From Ottelia alismoides (taxonomy: Eukaryota; Streptophyta; Magnoliopsida; Alismatales; Hydrocharitaceae), in contig JAZKJV010011598.1 of the NCBI GenBank assembly GCA_037367405.1, positions 1-64,000 on the forward strand: DNA of 64,000 nucleotides, read 5' to 3'. The translations under genes and the position numbers were made by a program. Every line of letters starts with the position of its first letter. Positions within the stretch are counted from its first letter, which is position 1. Shown piece after piece: positions 45,499 to 56,381 of this stretch. A model generated the notes under the pieces. The model searched no databases and had not been told where the DNA came from. It worked only from the letters and a program-made list of their open reading frames with translations.

Positions 45499-45668
45499 TT
45501 CTATATTCGAATCAACAACTGTATGATCATTAAGATAGCCATGGTACATAACCCTAATTGCACAGCGGGACCTATTAAGAAAATTAGTTATTCTTTATTT
45601 CATATTAGGGAATGATTTGCAATAATATTTATTGCATAATGGTTTGTCGTGGGCTTGCATGTCCAACA

Positions 45669-47670
45669 GTCTTCCATTAGCCCAAAGAGTCATTAGTGGG
45701 TTAATCTTTAAACCCACACTCATGTGATAATCATAAGATATTTAGAAAAAATATCCTCATAAGATGACGGGTCACTTTTTTCTCGAGAGACTACACCAAG
45801 TTCTTTTATGGTACTTGCATTTCTCATAGTAACAATGATCACGTTCAATGTGAATATTGCATCTTATGCAACCAATGCTCAATCTTATTAAAGCAATTAT
45901 ACTGTCTTTGATACTACAACTCAATAATCATTATAATTATTATAGCCAATAAAAAGTTTCTGTTATCATTATGAGAACACCCTTATGCATGGAGAACTCT
46001 ATCTCCTTAGACTAAGACGCAATCTCAAGTCTTATAAGGCATATGTAGGTAAGACCTTTTAGACTGCAATCTAAATCTTAAGTTTTTAAAGATAAGACTT
46101 TTATATCACTATCTCAAAATATACTTATCTTTGAAGGCATTGTTATTACTACAATTAAGTGTTTTATCTCTATAGTAGGATTAGTAACAGTTTACTACTC
46201 CCACTACATGGCAGACATCTGGTTTTTGTACACATCCAACATACACCAGGCTTCTCGTAACTGATTCACAAGGTTAAGAAGCTTTAGCATCCGCATCATC
46301 AAACACTTTGAGATGCTATCCCCTCAGACAAGTCAGTACCATATCTTAAGGAAATGAAACCTTCCTTGGACTTTTCCAAAATGGAATATGTCCAAAATGT
46401 ACCACTAATGTGACAGTCCCAATGTCATCTTCTTTTTGCTTCCGAACAACTTCATAACTAAGATCTAAGAGGTATACTTGATATCTTTCATCTCAAAATA
46501 TGGAACAACTAGATTATAAAACACTTATTATCACCCTTATACCATTTCAAATGATTAAGATTTTTATCTACATTTAGCATGGTGAACACAGTGGCACTCC
46601 CACTAAGCTTCACATGGTTCATCATGATTCTGTATGAAATTATAACCTTTATAACTTCAACAAATCTGATGGTCCGACTATAAGAAGCTTGTCTGAGCCC
46701 ATAGATGCAGTTCTTCAACTTGCACACCTTACCTTCCTTAACTATGAAGCCCTGGGCTACTTCATATGAATATCCTCGTTGAAGTATTCATGGAGGAATG
46801 CAATCTTGACTTCCATCTTGTAGATGTCATAGTCAACTTGTGTAGATTTAGTTAACAATGTTCTGGTGGGTTAAGCATGGACACTGGAGAGCAAGTCTCA
46901 TCGTAAGCGATGTCTTCTCTCCGTATATAGTTCTTGGCTACGAGCCGTGCCTTGAAGGTTTCTGCCTTCTCATCAGGTTCCATCTTTCTCTTGAAGATCC
47001 ATCTGCACCTAATGGGTCTGACCCCTATAGATGGATCTTCGAGGTCCTATACACAACAATTGTGTATGGAGTCTACTTTAGGATTTATTGCTAACATCCA
47101 TCTTTCCATGTCATGATCTTAGAAGCTTCATCATATGAAGTTCTATCATTGTCAGATTTCTCTAATACATGTAGTCCATACCCTCTAGGCGGTCTCACCA
47201 CCATCAAACTGATTTAAAGAGGTATGATTGTTTCATATTCAATTATCCTTTTAGTTTCTTGTTTTAGGAGACTTATTATCTTCTTAGGATTCAATAAGTC
47301 CCTTACTTCATATCTTGATTGTAAAAAAAGTCATCCTCCAAGAATCATATCCTTAGAGGAAATCTTTTAAGAATCTAAAGGTCATAAGTAGGTATAAAAA
47401 ACCATCCTTTATATTCCTAATGAAGCAACACTCTCAGGTGCTAGATTTCAGCTTACTTGCATCCATGCTATAGTCATGGACCAAGCAACCTTAAATCCTC
47501 AAGTATCCAAGACTGGGCTTGATTCCAAACCATAGCTTATGTGGGTTTTTGGGTTCATATTTGCATTGAATCTTATATATTGCAGTCTCTACTGCATATA
47601 CCCGGAAACCAATAGGTAATTATGCTTAGATTCATCATTGATCAAATCATGCCACACATAATTCAATTGT
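45669..47670 (-). pseudogene. Copia A2 pol remnants (RNase H and RT side)
   Basis: Minus-strand reading gives AQGFIVKEGKVCKLKNCIYG, LRQAS and VKLSGSATVFTMLNVDKNL at about 46560-46770, the RT region equivalent to the QGFVxxGxExKVCKLxKSIYGLKQAS and YVDD blocks. Stops and frameshifts are present throughout. Toward 47600 the sequence matches the integrase segment of A1 (about 32100-32200 in reverse) and breaks at the Athila-like insertion. Confidence 0.75.
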
Positions 47671-47675
47671 ATATC
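47671..47675. repeat. target-site duplication ATATC of the Athila-like element, left
   Basis: ATATC, repeated at 59478-59482. The flanks join into the uninterrupted A1 homologue near 32130. Confidence 0.92.
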
Positions 47676-50600
47676 TGACGAGTCGCTAGATACTAGATTT
47701 AATTCGCTCACGTTGTAGCACGTGTACTTAGCGATTCGGTCAGAACCGAGAGAGAATTTCCGTGAAGAGTGTCTCGGCTTTAATTTATATCCCGGGCAAG
47801 TCCGGGGTCGAACACAGGGAGGCAAAGGAACAACTTGAGATTAATTTGCAAACTTAGGTTTAGATTTCCAACGGTATTTTTTTAGATTTTTTTATGCAAA
47901 AATCAAAGCAAATGCAAGATGCGGTTGAATTAAGACACTAAGAAAACACACAACAAGGCCAAATTAATTTTAATGGAAAAGAAGTCCAAATTAGCCAATT
48001 CGTATTTTTCCTAGAGTCCTAATCCAGAGATGAACACAAAACACATTTTTTTTGAATTTTAGGGGTTAAAATGCAATAACTAAAAATGCACACTTTTTAT
48101 GTATTTTTTCGCAATTTATGACATAAACAGTAAGCAAAAATTATGAAAAAATTACTGGAACTAAAACATCATGCAAGGAGACTACAGTATTTTTTTGGAT
48201 TTTTCTGACAAATTATGATTTTTTATGTATTTTTTAGTGAAATCAGAGTGACAGCAAGTAAATAATTTCTAATAAATCCACATTATAAAATTAATCAGTG
48301 TGCGAATTATCTCAGGTAGATATTTAGATGAGCAATCCAGGAGACTTGAAATTTCGTGAAAAGGATATCTGTGGATTTAATTAAAAATCAAATACTAAAT
48401 TCACTCTACAAATTATTACAAGCACAAGACAACTCCAATTTAAATGAAATTTGGACAGTAATTAAATCACATATCAAGGCATCCCATATAATTTTTGTGG
48501 AATTTTTAGAGCAACCGTTTGTGAGATATTAATTTAATAGCACGGAATGGGTAAACTATGTAAAATTTCAGTTGAACAATTTTAGTTAATTACCCATATC
48601 TCACAAAAATACAAGTAAATATTCAAAATGTAGACAAGAAGTTGCTCAACATAATGGTATTTTTCATTGAATAAAAGATGCAAAAGCGAGGTCCAAATTA
48701 ATACACAAACATAGGGGTCTTTGTGCAATACAGAAATTCAAAAGAAACTCAAACTTATGTACATGGACTTTTTTGTAATTACATAAACTATAAGGGACAA
48801 ACATGCAATATTTACAATAAAAAAATAAAAGAAAAAGTAGACCTCTTCTTCTTCCCAGGGATGCACGGCTGGAACCCAACAAGGGGGGTCGGGCGGCGCC
48901 GGCGGTGGCGCGCCGCGCGCGGAGGGCGGCACGGGGACGTTGGGCGGCCGGCGCTGCGAGGCCGCGGCGGCGAGCGGAGGCCCCGTGCGGTTGGAAGGTG
49001 GCAGCTGGGAGGTGGCGACGGTACTGGGGGTGCAAGGGGAGCGGCGGCAGGCCGCGGAGCGGAGCGGCGCCGTGCGCACGCGGCGGCCCCCGCACGCGCG
49101 GCAGAGCCGGTGGAGAGGAGGGGGGCGCAGCCGACGCCGGCCGCGGCGGCGCCGAGCGGGTGGCGGAGAAGAGGGGGGTGGGGCGGCGGCGGTTGCTGCT
49201 GCTCCACCTGTGCGTTTTTTTATTTTTTTTTAAATTTTTTTTGATTTCTTTTTTTTCTGCTGTAATGCAAACTCAATTTTTTTTATTTATATTTTTTTGT
49301 TTTGTTTAAACAGAAAATGAATAAAGGCAAAATGAACAAATGTTTTTAATTTTTTTTGTTTAAATAAAAGGATGAAGAAATGCAAAAGGACAAATATGCA
49401 CAAATGCAAATATGATGGTGGTTTGATCGTGATGTTATGAAAATAAAAAAAAATGATATGGGGTTATGATGGATAAAAAAATGATAGTGATCCAAACAAC
49501 AAAGAAACAAGATATTAGATAAAATAAAATAACAAGAGAAACGAGGAGGAATACTTACCTGTTCTTCGCCGGATTGGCGGAGCAGTCTACGCTGAACTCC
49601 TGTCGTCGCCTCGATCCGATTGGCGAAATAAAAATCGGAGAAGCTACGCGAGCTCGATGAGGAACTCGTGACGCGGAGCGGGGCTCCGCGGATCTCGCCT
49701 GAAGGAGGTCGTCGCTTGAGGAAGACGTTTCGCCGCTGTCACCAACGCCACGTTCCAAGCTCTCTCCTTTTTCTATAAGAATGGCGGATGCGAAAAAATG
49801 AGGATGTACAAATGAATATAAAGAGAAGAGAAAGAGAGGTTAGAATGGTGGTGGTGTTGAATGGGAAGTTGTATTATTGGTGGAGTTGAATGGGAGGTTG
49901 GTGGAAGAATATGGAGTGGAATGGGAGTTATTAAAAATGATGGAGTTGAATAGAAGTTGGTGGTAGAGAAGTTATTGTAAAGAATGGGAAAAAATAAATA
50001 CATAAATAATGATATAAAGTATGCTACTTTAAATACAACAAAAAATAAAGAGGGAAAAAAATAGTGGTGAATTTACAAATAAATAAATACAACATGTACA
50101 CTTTTTGTTTACTTTTCTAATTTGTATTTTTTTTAATAAGAGATATTTACAACGGAAAAATACTATAAAATAATATAATTAAAATACAACACAATCATGA
50201 TATTTTTGTATTTTTAGCAATTATGAAAGATACAATAAAAATTAAAGAAAGAATGAATATATACAAGGTATACAATGTACATCTAGGTCCCAAAACCCAA
50301 CTTTTGCAAACGAGCTCCGATTTTAATGAAACCACTTCCGTTGGATAGATAATTTTCTAACTTGAACTTTAAAAGTGAGTTTGGTGAATTTGGAGTTCAT
50401 ACAGAGCGGGAATTTAGCTTGGAAGTTGGTCTTTACGGCTTTTTCCCATTGGGATCTAGGAGCATTTATTTGAGATATAATTTGTTTTGTATTTTTGTAT
50501 TTTTATGTACATTATTATAAACAAGTTAGAGAAAGAATTAGGCAAAAAGAAGTTGAAATGAAATTATTAAAAATACATGAAGTTTTGGGTTATTTACATG

Positions 50601-50790
50601 TATAAAACTCCTTTATTTTTGCGGCTTTTTAGTGTTATTTATTTTGTACAATCTAATATATAATAATTAGTGTGTTTTATTTACAAGAGTCATTTTGTTA
50701 ATTTATGTATTTTATAGACATTTATTTGGGATTTTACTCAGGGATTTTGCTAAGATCAAGATATTAAGATGATGAATCGTGGATTCATCA
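47676..50790 (-). repeat. 3' LTR of the Athila-like element
   Basis: 3115 bp, next to the polypurine tract at 50791. It contains a very GC-rich island (about 48858-49205) and a splice-donor motif on the minus strand at about 49553-49563 (AACAG then GTAAGTAT). Confidence 0.93.
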
Positions 50791-50804
50791 CCCCCCTATA
50801 CTTA
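50791..50804 (-). promoter_or_regulatory. polypurine tract of the Athila-like element
   Basis: On the minus strand TAAGTATAGGGGGG abuts the 3' LTR. A stem-loop lies directly upstream in the element's sense (TTTGCT pairing with AGCAAA, 50808-50827). The same 14 bases recur four times at 52292-52655. Confidence 0.88.
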
Positions 50805-50827
50805 AACTTTGCTAGTCCTCGAGCAAA

Positions 50828-52290
50828 TAAAGAATGAATAAGTTGGGTTAACCCCTGACTGTGCATGTGAATACAAGACTTGATCCATTCAAGAACTCTC
50901 GGTTTTAGAGATCCTAAAATTCTAAGCTGAACCAAGCTCTAGTCAAAAGGTACCCAATTTCCCTAATCATCAGACTCTCTTTGTATACGTATATATAAGG
51001 GATATGACTTTTAGTGTTGAATGCAGTTACAAGAGTAGAGTCACAACGTCACCCAAGGTTCCAGTCCAAGAGACTCTCCTATGGACCCAATCCTCAACAC
51101 TAGGGAATAAATCATTTCTTGCATCCAATCCACCGTCTCTTTAGTTGTCAGACTTGAAAGTGTAGATGGAAGGCCAGTCGATGGAGGGCATAGGATTGTG
51201 TCATTTCTTCTCTCCCTCTCATTGGAACAAGGATCCTCTCAAGTGCCTTATTACGCAGCGCATTTTTTTGGTGTTGATCAGTGCGTCCGTCAAGAGAAGT
51301 TGGAGCCGTCTGCACTTGTTTTCCTGGGAGTACACCGGGGTGTGCCTTTTTTGAGTACCTATCGTACCTTCTACACCCAGACTTGTAGCATTTACGATGC
51401 AGAGCCCTTTTTTGGTGCAAGCCCGACTCCTGGTCCTAATAGCGGTGGTCCAAGTGGACACTTTGAAATGGTTGGGAGCGCTCGCCTTTGGTGGAAGCTC
51501 TTTTGATAATTGACTTTGTGGAATGAGAGCTTTTATTTGACATTTCATTGCTTTGTAGTATTTGTGGCTAGCTCCACTGCTTTTACCAAGAGTTGGCGCA
51601 CACTGATCAACATTTTTTTTTATTTTATCACACCCTGGCACATAAGTAAATATCAAGAGATAGTACAAGAACCATGTTCTCATACTGGCTAAATGTGCTG
51701 ACACTCAGGTTTCATGAAGCCTTCATTGATTTTATCCCATCCTCGAGCATCATTAAATCAAGTCCAAACTCAAATCCCTCATCCCAGTTCCTCAAGTGAA
51801 ATTACAACTCATCTCATCATAACTGCAGTCGTGTATGTGAGGTGCTGATCATATTCTTAAGGTAGAGACTAAGCATGCAATATGACACACACATCTTTCA
51901 AACTAGGGAAATGTGAATAATTAAGTCAAGGACCCTAATGACTAAGGCTGGTTAACTCAAAATCTCAAGACCTCATAAACCAAGTGTTCTTAAACATCAC
52001 TAGTCTTGTGTGAAAGTGAATTGTGTCAGGGATTAAACCAACTTATTAGTTAGTTTTTTTTAGTTTTTTTGTTTTTTTTTAAGTTTTAGAAAAAGTTTTT
52101 TTTTCAAGAGTTTTAAAGAGTTTTTTTTTTGAAAAAGATAGGTAAATAAGAAAAAGACTTTTTTTTAGAAGAAGTTTTGTTTTGTTTTTGTTTTTTTGTT
52201 TTTTTAACCCACCCCATAATTATTGTATAATATATACAAAAATACGTGAAAGTACGAGGTATGGGTAAAGTATATATGTAATATATACAC
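50828..52290 (-). other. 3' non-coding interior of the Athila-like element
   Basis: No domain recognised. Frames of 161 codons (minus, 51219-51704) and 102 codons (plus, 51198-51506) overlap each other and have no motif. A T-rich low-complexity tract occupies about 52050-52206. In a complete Athila element pol would occupy this place. Confidence 0.65.
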
Positions 52291-52291
52291 G

Positions 52292-52682
52292 CCCCCCTAT
52301 ACTTAGCTTGTGCTATGTCCTCATGGCACTAGGTGACAAAAAAGACATAGCTCGTACTAAGCGTAGGAAAGCTAAAATAATAGAGAGTATAGAAGTCGAT
52401 CCGCCCCCCCTATACTTAGGCTCTGGACAGCCTAAGTGTAGAAGAAGAGCAAAAATGGGGCGGACGAGGTCAAGAGGAGAAATGATGAGTAAATACACAT
52501 GACGGGCATCGGTCCCCCCTATACTTAGGCTTTGGTCAGCCTAAGTATTGGAAAGAATACAAGAATGGAAGATCGATGAGAATGGGAAAGAATATACAAA
52601 AAGAAAATAAAAAGAAGAGAAGGAGCAAATCGGGTCACTCACCCCCCTATACTTAGGATCTAGTCATCCTAAGTATAGCCAC
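52292..52682 (-). repeat. four polypurine-tract-plus-hairpin modules
   Basis: The 14-mer CCCCCCTATACTTA (plus strand) occurs at 52292, 52405, 52514 and 52642, identical to the true tract at 50791. Each is followed by a stem-loop. The stems are ACTTAGGCT/AGCCTAAGT in modules 2 and 3, ACTTAGGAT/ATCCTAAGT in module 4 (paired change), and a longer CTTAG...GCTATGTC stem pairing with GACATAGC...CTAAG in module 1. Spacings are 113, 109 and 128 bp. Sequence between modules is not obviously repeated. The block starts about 105 bp after the gag-pro stop codon in the element's sense. Confidence 0.88.
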
Positions 52683-52787
52683 AAAATGAAAACGATACGG
52701 AACTGGGGCGAGTGATGCGAATCATGAGGGAGGGAGGTGAATAAAGGAAGGAAAATATGTACAAGGAGGAGGAAGAATATACAAGGA

Positions 52788-55199
52788 TCAAGAAGGTTTG
52801 TGACGGACCTTCTTGCGGGAGAGATGGGGTGGGAAGTATACACATGTGTCGCTGTCAGAATCGTCCTCCGAAGAATAATAGTGAGGTGTGGGGAACGTCC
52901 AACGGGGGTCGACACACGGCTGCTTGCTTAAGTATGGCTTCAGAACAGCCGAACTGAGCTCACTCATATAGATCACCTCATCCGGACCTGATGAGGACTC
53001 CTCAGAAAGTTCCTTCTCTGAAACATCGAAGGTAACCTTCTTAGTCGGTTTTCTAGAACTTGAAGCATCAAGAGGAAGAGGAGATTGATACGTCTTAAGG
53101 AGTTCGGGGGAACACCTCAAGGAATCAACACCCGTCTTCTTCTTACCAGATAACCGACTAGAGGATGGAGCAACAGATTTATCAAGATTGGTCAATTTGG
53201 TCCCAGTTGTCTCCTTTGGTGTATGTCTTGGATGTGGTGTGTGTGAGGTTCTGACCAGAGGTTCATCATCAGATGAGTCACCATATGCATTGTAATACTC
53301 CTGCAAGGTCAGCACACGTCTCTGATAAGGCACAGTGTTCTCAGTTGGCTTGACATTGTTGGGTTCTTGTGTCGGATCATCGAAATGATCAAGGCAATCC
53401 ACAAAGGTCATGTCCGACTCACTGATAGCTTCTGCTCTTGAGTCCTCTCTAGAAGCTGTCGTGGTGGTGGTGCAAGCAGTAGACGGTGTGTGGTTGTAGG
53501 AAGTGTCTAAACCAATGGTTGTCTGGACAGTCGGTATCTCAGGTGTAGTAGAGAGATGGGACTCAACTGTCTCTCGAAGGTCGCGACTGTCTACAACTTT
53601 ACGGGTTACCTTGGAATATCGTGTGTCCTCAAAGATCGGGTGAGGTCGGAGTGCTCCCAATGCAGAGAAATCGATCTCCCGAGTCTCACAATCTATAGTT
53701 GCCTTAGACAAGGCTAAGAACGGCTTCCCAAGAATGATCGGAGACTGGGTGAACTCTCCTCGGTGCTCAATGTCAATGATCGTGAATTCTATCTCCAGTA
53801 GAGCACCTTGAAAAGTGACGATGACTGAAATGGTTCCTCTCGACCGTTTAATGGTCCGGTCTGCCAACTGAATGATCTCTCTTGACTTCTTGGCAGATCC
53901 GAGTTTGAGTTTGGCAAACACGGAGGTCGGGAGGATATTAATCGGTAAGTCCTCATCGATTCTTGCATGGGTGAATGTGGTATCTTTGATTTCACAATCA
54001 AACCTAGGCAATCGCTTTACTCTGCGGCTCTTGGTTTTTCTCCCTATCATCAAAGATGTGGCCATAGACACTATATGTATCTCAGTCCTTGTTCTCTTAT
54101 TGCCCGACCTTTTAGGCATCAATTTACTTCTCACAAATCTTTTAAGGTCGGGAAAGTGCTCAATGGCCATTATTAAGGGAAGCTCAAAAATCAACTTTCT
54201 ATCCAATGCTTCCCTAACCGCAGGATCCAATTTTTTTAGATCTTTTCCTTTTTCAATTTTTATGGTATTTTCCGAGTTTTCAATTTTTTTGGTCTTTTTG
54301 GTAGGTGAAGGAGGACTAGGAGAATGTACATACTCAAGTTTGGAGGAAAAGTGGTTAGTAGAAGAAGGAGGTAGAAGGGACTCCAGCTGTACATGATGTG
54401 TGGTCAATCCAGTGTCTTCCAGGTTTTCGAAATTCAATCCGCAAGATCCATGATCCACATTCCTACCTGGACTCTTGATCGGTCTACAAATGTCATCCTC
54501 CAATAAGTTCTCATGACACATCATGAGAGAAGTCGACGCAATTGGAGGGTACTGCTGAGAACTCGGGCTCTTATACTCAACACACCTTGACTCGGGTGTG
54601 TAATACTGGGTTGAGTATGGCCCATATGTATGGCAGTTGTTGGTCGGAGCCTCATCAGGCGGAGTTAGTAGACAGGGGGTCTGTAAATCAGTCGCATGAA
54701 TCCAATCCCCTGTATATGTCGGCTCTCCGAATGGGTGATATAAAGGTTGGTCAATGTGGTCTCTATCACTCAGGTCAATCAAGTCAGGAAGATCGTACGG
54801 TACAGGCCTCTCCATTCGGTTTGTCTGGTTGACCATGTTGTACCCTAAGGTTAAGTCGGGATGTGTGTATGGCAACTGTTGTTCTGTCCCAACTCGAGGT
54901 GAAAGTGAGGTATGTGGGGTCAACTGGTTATGCCAATCATTCATCTCAGCAGTCGCTTGCTCTTTGATTTGTTCCTTGATTCCAGCAAGTGGACGAGAAT
55001 ATAGTGAGTCAATCCAAGGTGGTTGTGGGTCAGGGGTGCAAGAATGTGGGGTAGGTGAGAAGGACGAAGAAGTGCGGAAGTCAGTCGGAGTTCTGACTTC
55101 GCGGTTGGTGTGTGGGTATGAAGAGGAATGAGAGGGTGGAGATGATCGAAATATGGTCGAAGAAGAATGACGTGGATATGATGACCAATATTCTGACAT
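52788..55199 (-). CDS. gag-pro-like protein of the Athila-like element, 803 aa
   Basis: The start is the ATG at 55199 (MSEYWSSYPRHSS). The open frame extends 25 codons further upstream but without an ATG. Residues 1-295 are rich in Ser, Thr, Pro, His and Tyr, and I see no capsid domain or CCHC knuckle. A Lys-rich stretch lies at about 300-325. Residues about 330-360 (ELPLIMAIEHFPDLKRFVRS) resemble the linker before the protease in Athila polyproteins. Residues about 398-515 align with the retropepsin-like domain, including the flap region IIQLADRTIKRSRG and IILGKPFL. The catalytic Asp-Leu-Gly is replaced by Asp-Glu-Asp (Asp415). The C-terminal 290 residues are acidic and Ser-rich. No pol follows. 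This is the only long intact ATG frame in the window. Whether it acts as a structural protein, a protease or neither is unknown. Confidence 0.75.
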   Translation of the reverse strand: MSEYWSSYPRHSSSTIFRSSPPSHSSSYPHTNREVRTPTDFRTSSSFSPTPHSCTPDPQPPWIDSLYSRPLAGIKEQIKEQATAEMNDWHNQLTPHTSLSPRVGTEQQLPYTHPDLTLGYNMVNQTNRMERPVPYDLPDLIDLSDRDHIDQPLYHPFGEPTYTGDWIHATDLQTPCLLTPPDEAPTNNCHTYGPYSTQYYTPESRCVEYKSPSSQQYPPIASTSLMMCHENLLEDDICRPIKSPGRNVDHGSCGLNFENLEDTGLTTHHVQLESLLPPSSTNHFSSKLEYVHSPSPPSPTKKTKKIENSENTIKIEKGKDLKKLDPAVREALDRKLIFELPLIMAIEHFPDLKRFVRSKLMPKRSGNKRTRTEIHIVSMATSLMIGRKTKSRRVKRLPRFDCEIKDTTFTHARIDEDLPINILPTSVFAKLKLGSAKKSREIIQLADRTIKRSRGTISVIVTFQGALLEIEFTIIDIEHRGEFTQSPIILGKPFLALSKATIDCETREIDFSALGALRPHPIFEDTRYSKVTRKVVDSRDLRETVESHLSTTPEIPTVQTTIGLDTSYNHTPSTACTTTTTASREDSRAEAISESDMTFVDCLDHFDDPTQEPNNVKPTENTVPYQRRVLTLQEYYNAYGDSSDDEPLVRTSHTPHPRHTPKETTGTKLTNLDKSVAPSSSRLSGKKKTGVDSLRCSPELLKTYQSPLPLDASSSRKPTKKVTFDVSEKELSEESSSGPDEVIYMSELSSAVLKPYLSKQPCVDPRWTFPTPHYYSSEDDSDSDTCVYFPPHLSRKKVRHKPS

Positions 55200-56360
55200 C
55201 TTGAAGGGAAAATGGGAGAATGAAGCAGATCGAGGAAGAAAGCGTGCAAGTGCACCGAATAACACACAAAACAAACAAACACAAGAGCAAACCCTGAGTT
55301 CACCTACTCAACACAGTGATGGTCGCAAAAGTCCGACCGTTTATCTTTTCAGTTTTAATTAGGTGATAAATCAAGATATCAATCCAATTACGCAAGGCTC
55401 AAAGTAGGTTTTGGGCACTATCCTAGGGATGCGTCCTCACCTCTCAACAATCACAATTAGCCAAGCATACAATGAGGGTTTTGCTCTCCCAAAACAAGTG
55501 TTAGTTTTAATCAGTTTTTTTTGTCAACTCTGATTAACAGTCCCGGTTTTAGGTTTGGTTATCACTTGATTAGTCCACCAAACAAAGCATGCCTAACGAT
55601 CAGTCCCGATTTCCTTTTAACCTAAGTTTCAAAAACCAAGGGGAGGGAGTCGAGAAAAACCGATGCAAATGATGAAATCAATGATGCATGCCTAGTTCAG
55701 AAGACTTACAGTGATCCTCGCGCTCTACATGCGGGATGCAAGGCAGAATTGAAATTTTATACTATATGAATGCAAACGAGAAACCGTTCCTAGACAAGCA
55801 GTTCTATTAGCGAGTGATGAACAAGTTAAATTTGACTAATAGTCCAGCGGTCTAAGTGCGTCTCGTTAAATGTGATGTGTGGTCCTAAATATTACGAGCA
55901 CAAGCAATACAGATATTCTAATAAAATGCTCTAAGAGCCGCGAGTGCAAGTCCTATTCTACGTCAATCAACCACACGACCACGAGCGGGTCCAAAGTCCA
56001 GTCCGGATACAAACGCGAGCTCTCAAACAAGAGCCGCTGGAAAGAGCGAATTACCTAAGTTATTACAACACAATAATTACAAAAATTTATAAAAATTCTC
56101 TCGAAGATAAACTAATTCTCCTCGCTCTTCACAGTCAACTCGCGTCGCGTCCGTCGACCTCCGATGCACTCCAAGTCCACCGGGCCCTCGCAAGGAAAAT
56201 GAAATTTATATTAGAGAGATAAACAACAAGATATATACAAAAATATAAAGAGAAATAATTGAAAGGAAATGGATTAATTACAAGTGGGCTCGGGGGTCAG
56301 ACTACCCGAGTAAATGGAAAACTAAATCCAAATCTTTAAATTAGTCCCTAAGCCGTTTGC
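55200..56360 (-). other. 5' leader of the Athila-like element
   Basis: Non-coding, about 1.16 kb between the primer site and the gag-pro ATG. Its last 45 bases form a pyrimidine-rich tract ending CCCTTCAAG immediately before the ATG, an apparently strong splice acceptor (AG at 55200-55201). Confidence 0.6.
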
Positions 56361-56379
56361 CTCCCCGGCAACGGCGCCA
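56361..56379 (-). promoter_or_regulatory. tRNA-Asp primer-binding site
   Basis: On the minus strand TGGCGCCGTTGCCGGGGAG begins two bases after the 5' LTR. It is complementary to the 3' end of plant tRNA-Asp(GUC), the primer used by Athila-lineage elements. Confidence 0.9.
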
Positions 56380-56381
56380 TC

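Larger units (their letters stand above)
42044..45668 (-). repeat. 3' LTR of Copia A2 (with a Mutator-like insert)
   Basis: On the minus strand it starts TGTTGGACATGCAAGCC at 45668 and ends ...CATTCA at 42044. Without the insert and its duplication it is about 2.5 kb, close to the 2.66 kb of A1. The palindrome string is recognisable at about 43040-43370, with arms such as ATTAAAT/ATTTAAT kept but many centres changed. The A1 splice-donor-like site is absent (GAGATAAT at about 42230, read in reverse). Confidence 0.85.

Noticed and set aside
48723..49309. Arg/Ala/Pro-rich frames of up to 173 codons in the Athila-like LTR (also 57369-58000)
   Set aside because: GC-island artefacts in three or more frames, with no motif and frames altered by the 16-bp difference.
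49555..49758. 67-codon minus frame ending at the LTR splice donor (also 58243-58446)
   Set aside because: It has no ATG at its start, and its phase would not join in frame to gag-pro. It is more likely an untranslated exon, if transcribed at all.
51219..51704. 161-codon minus frame in the 3' interior of the Athila-like element
   Set aside because: No domain, no repeat elsewhere and overlapped by an equally plausible plus frame. Not enough to call a gene.
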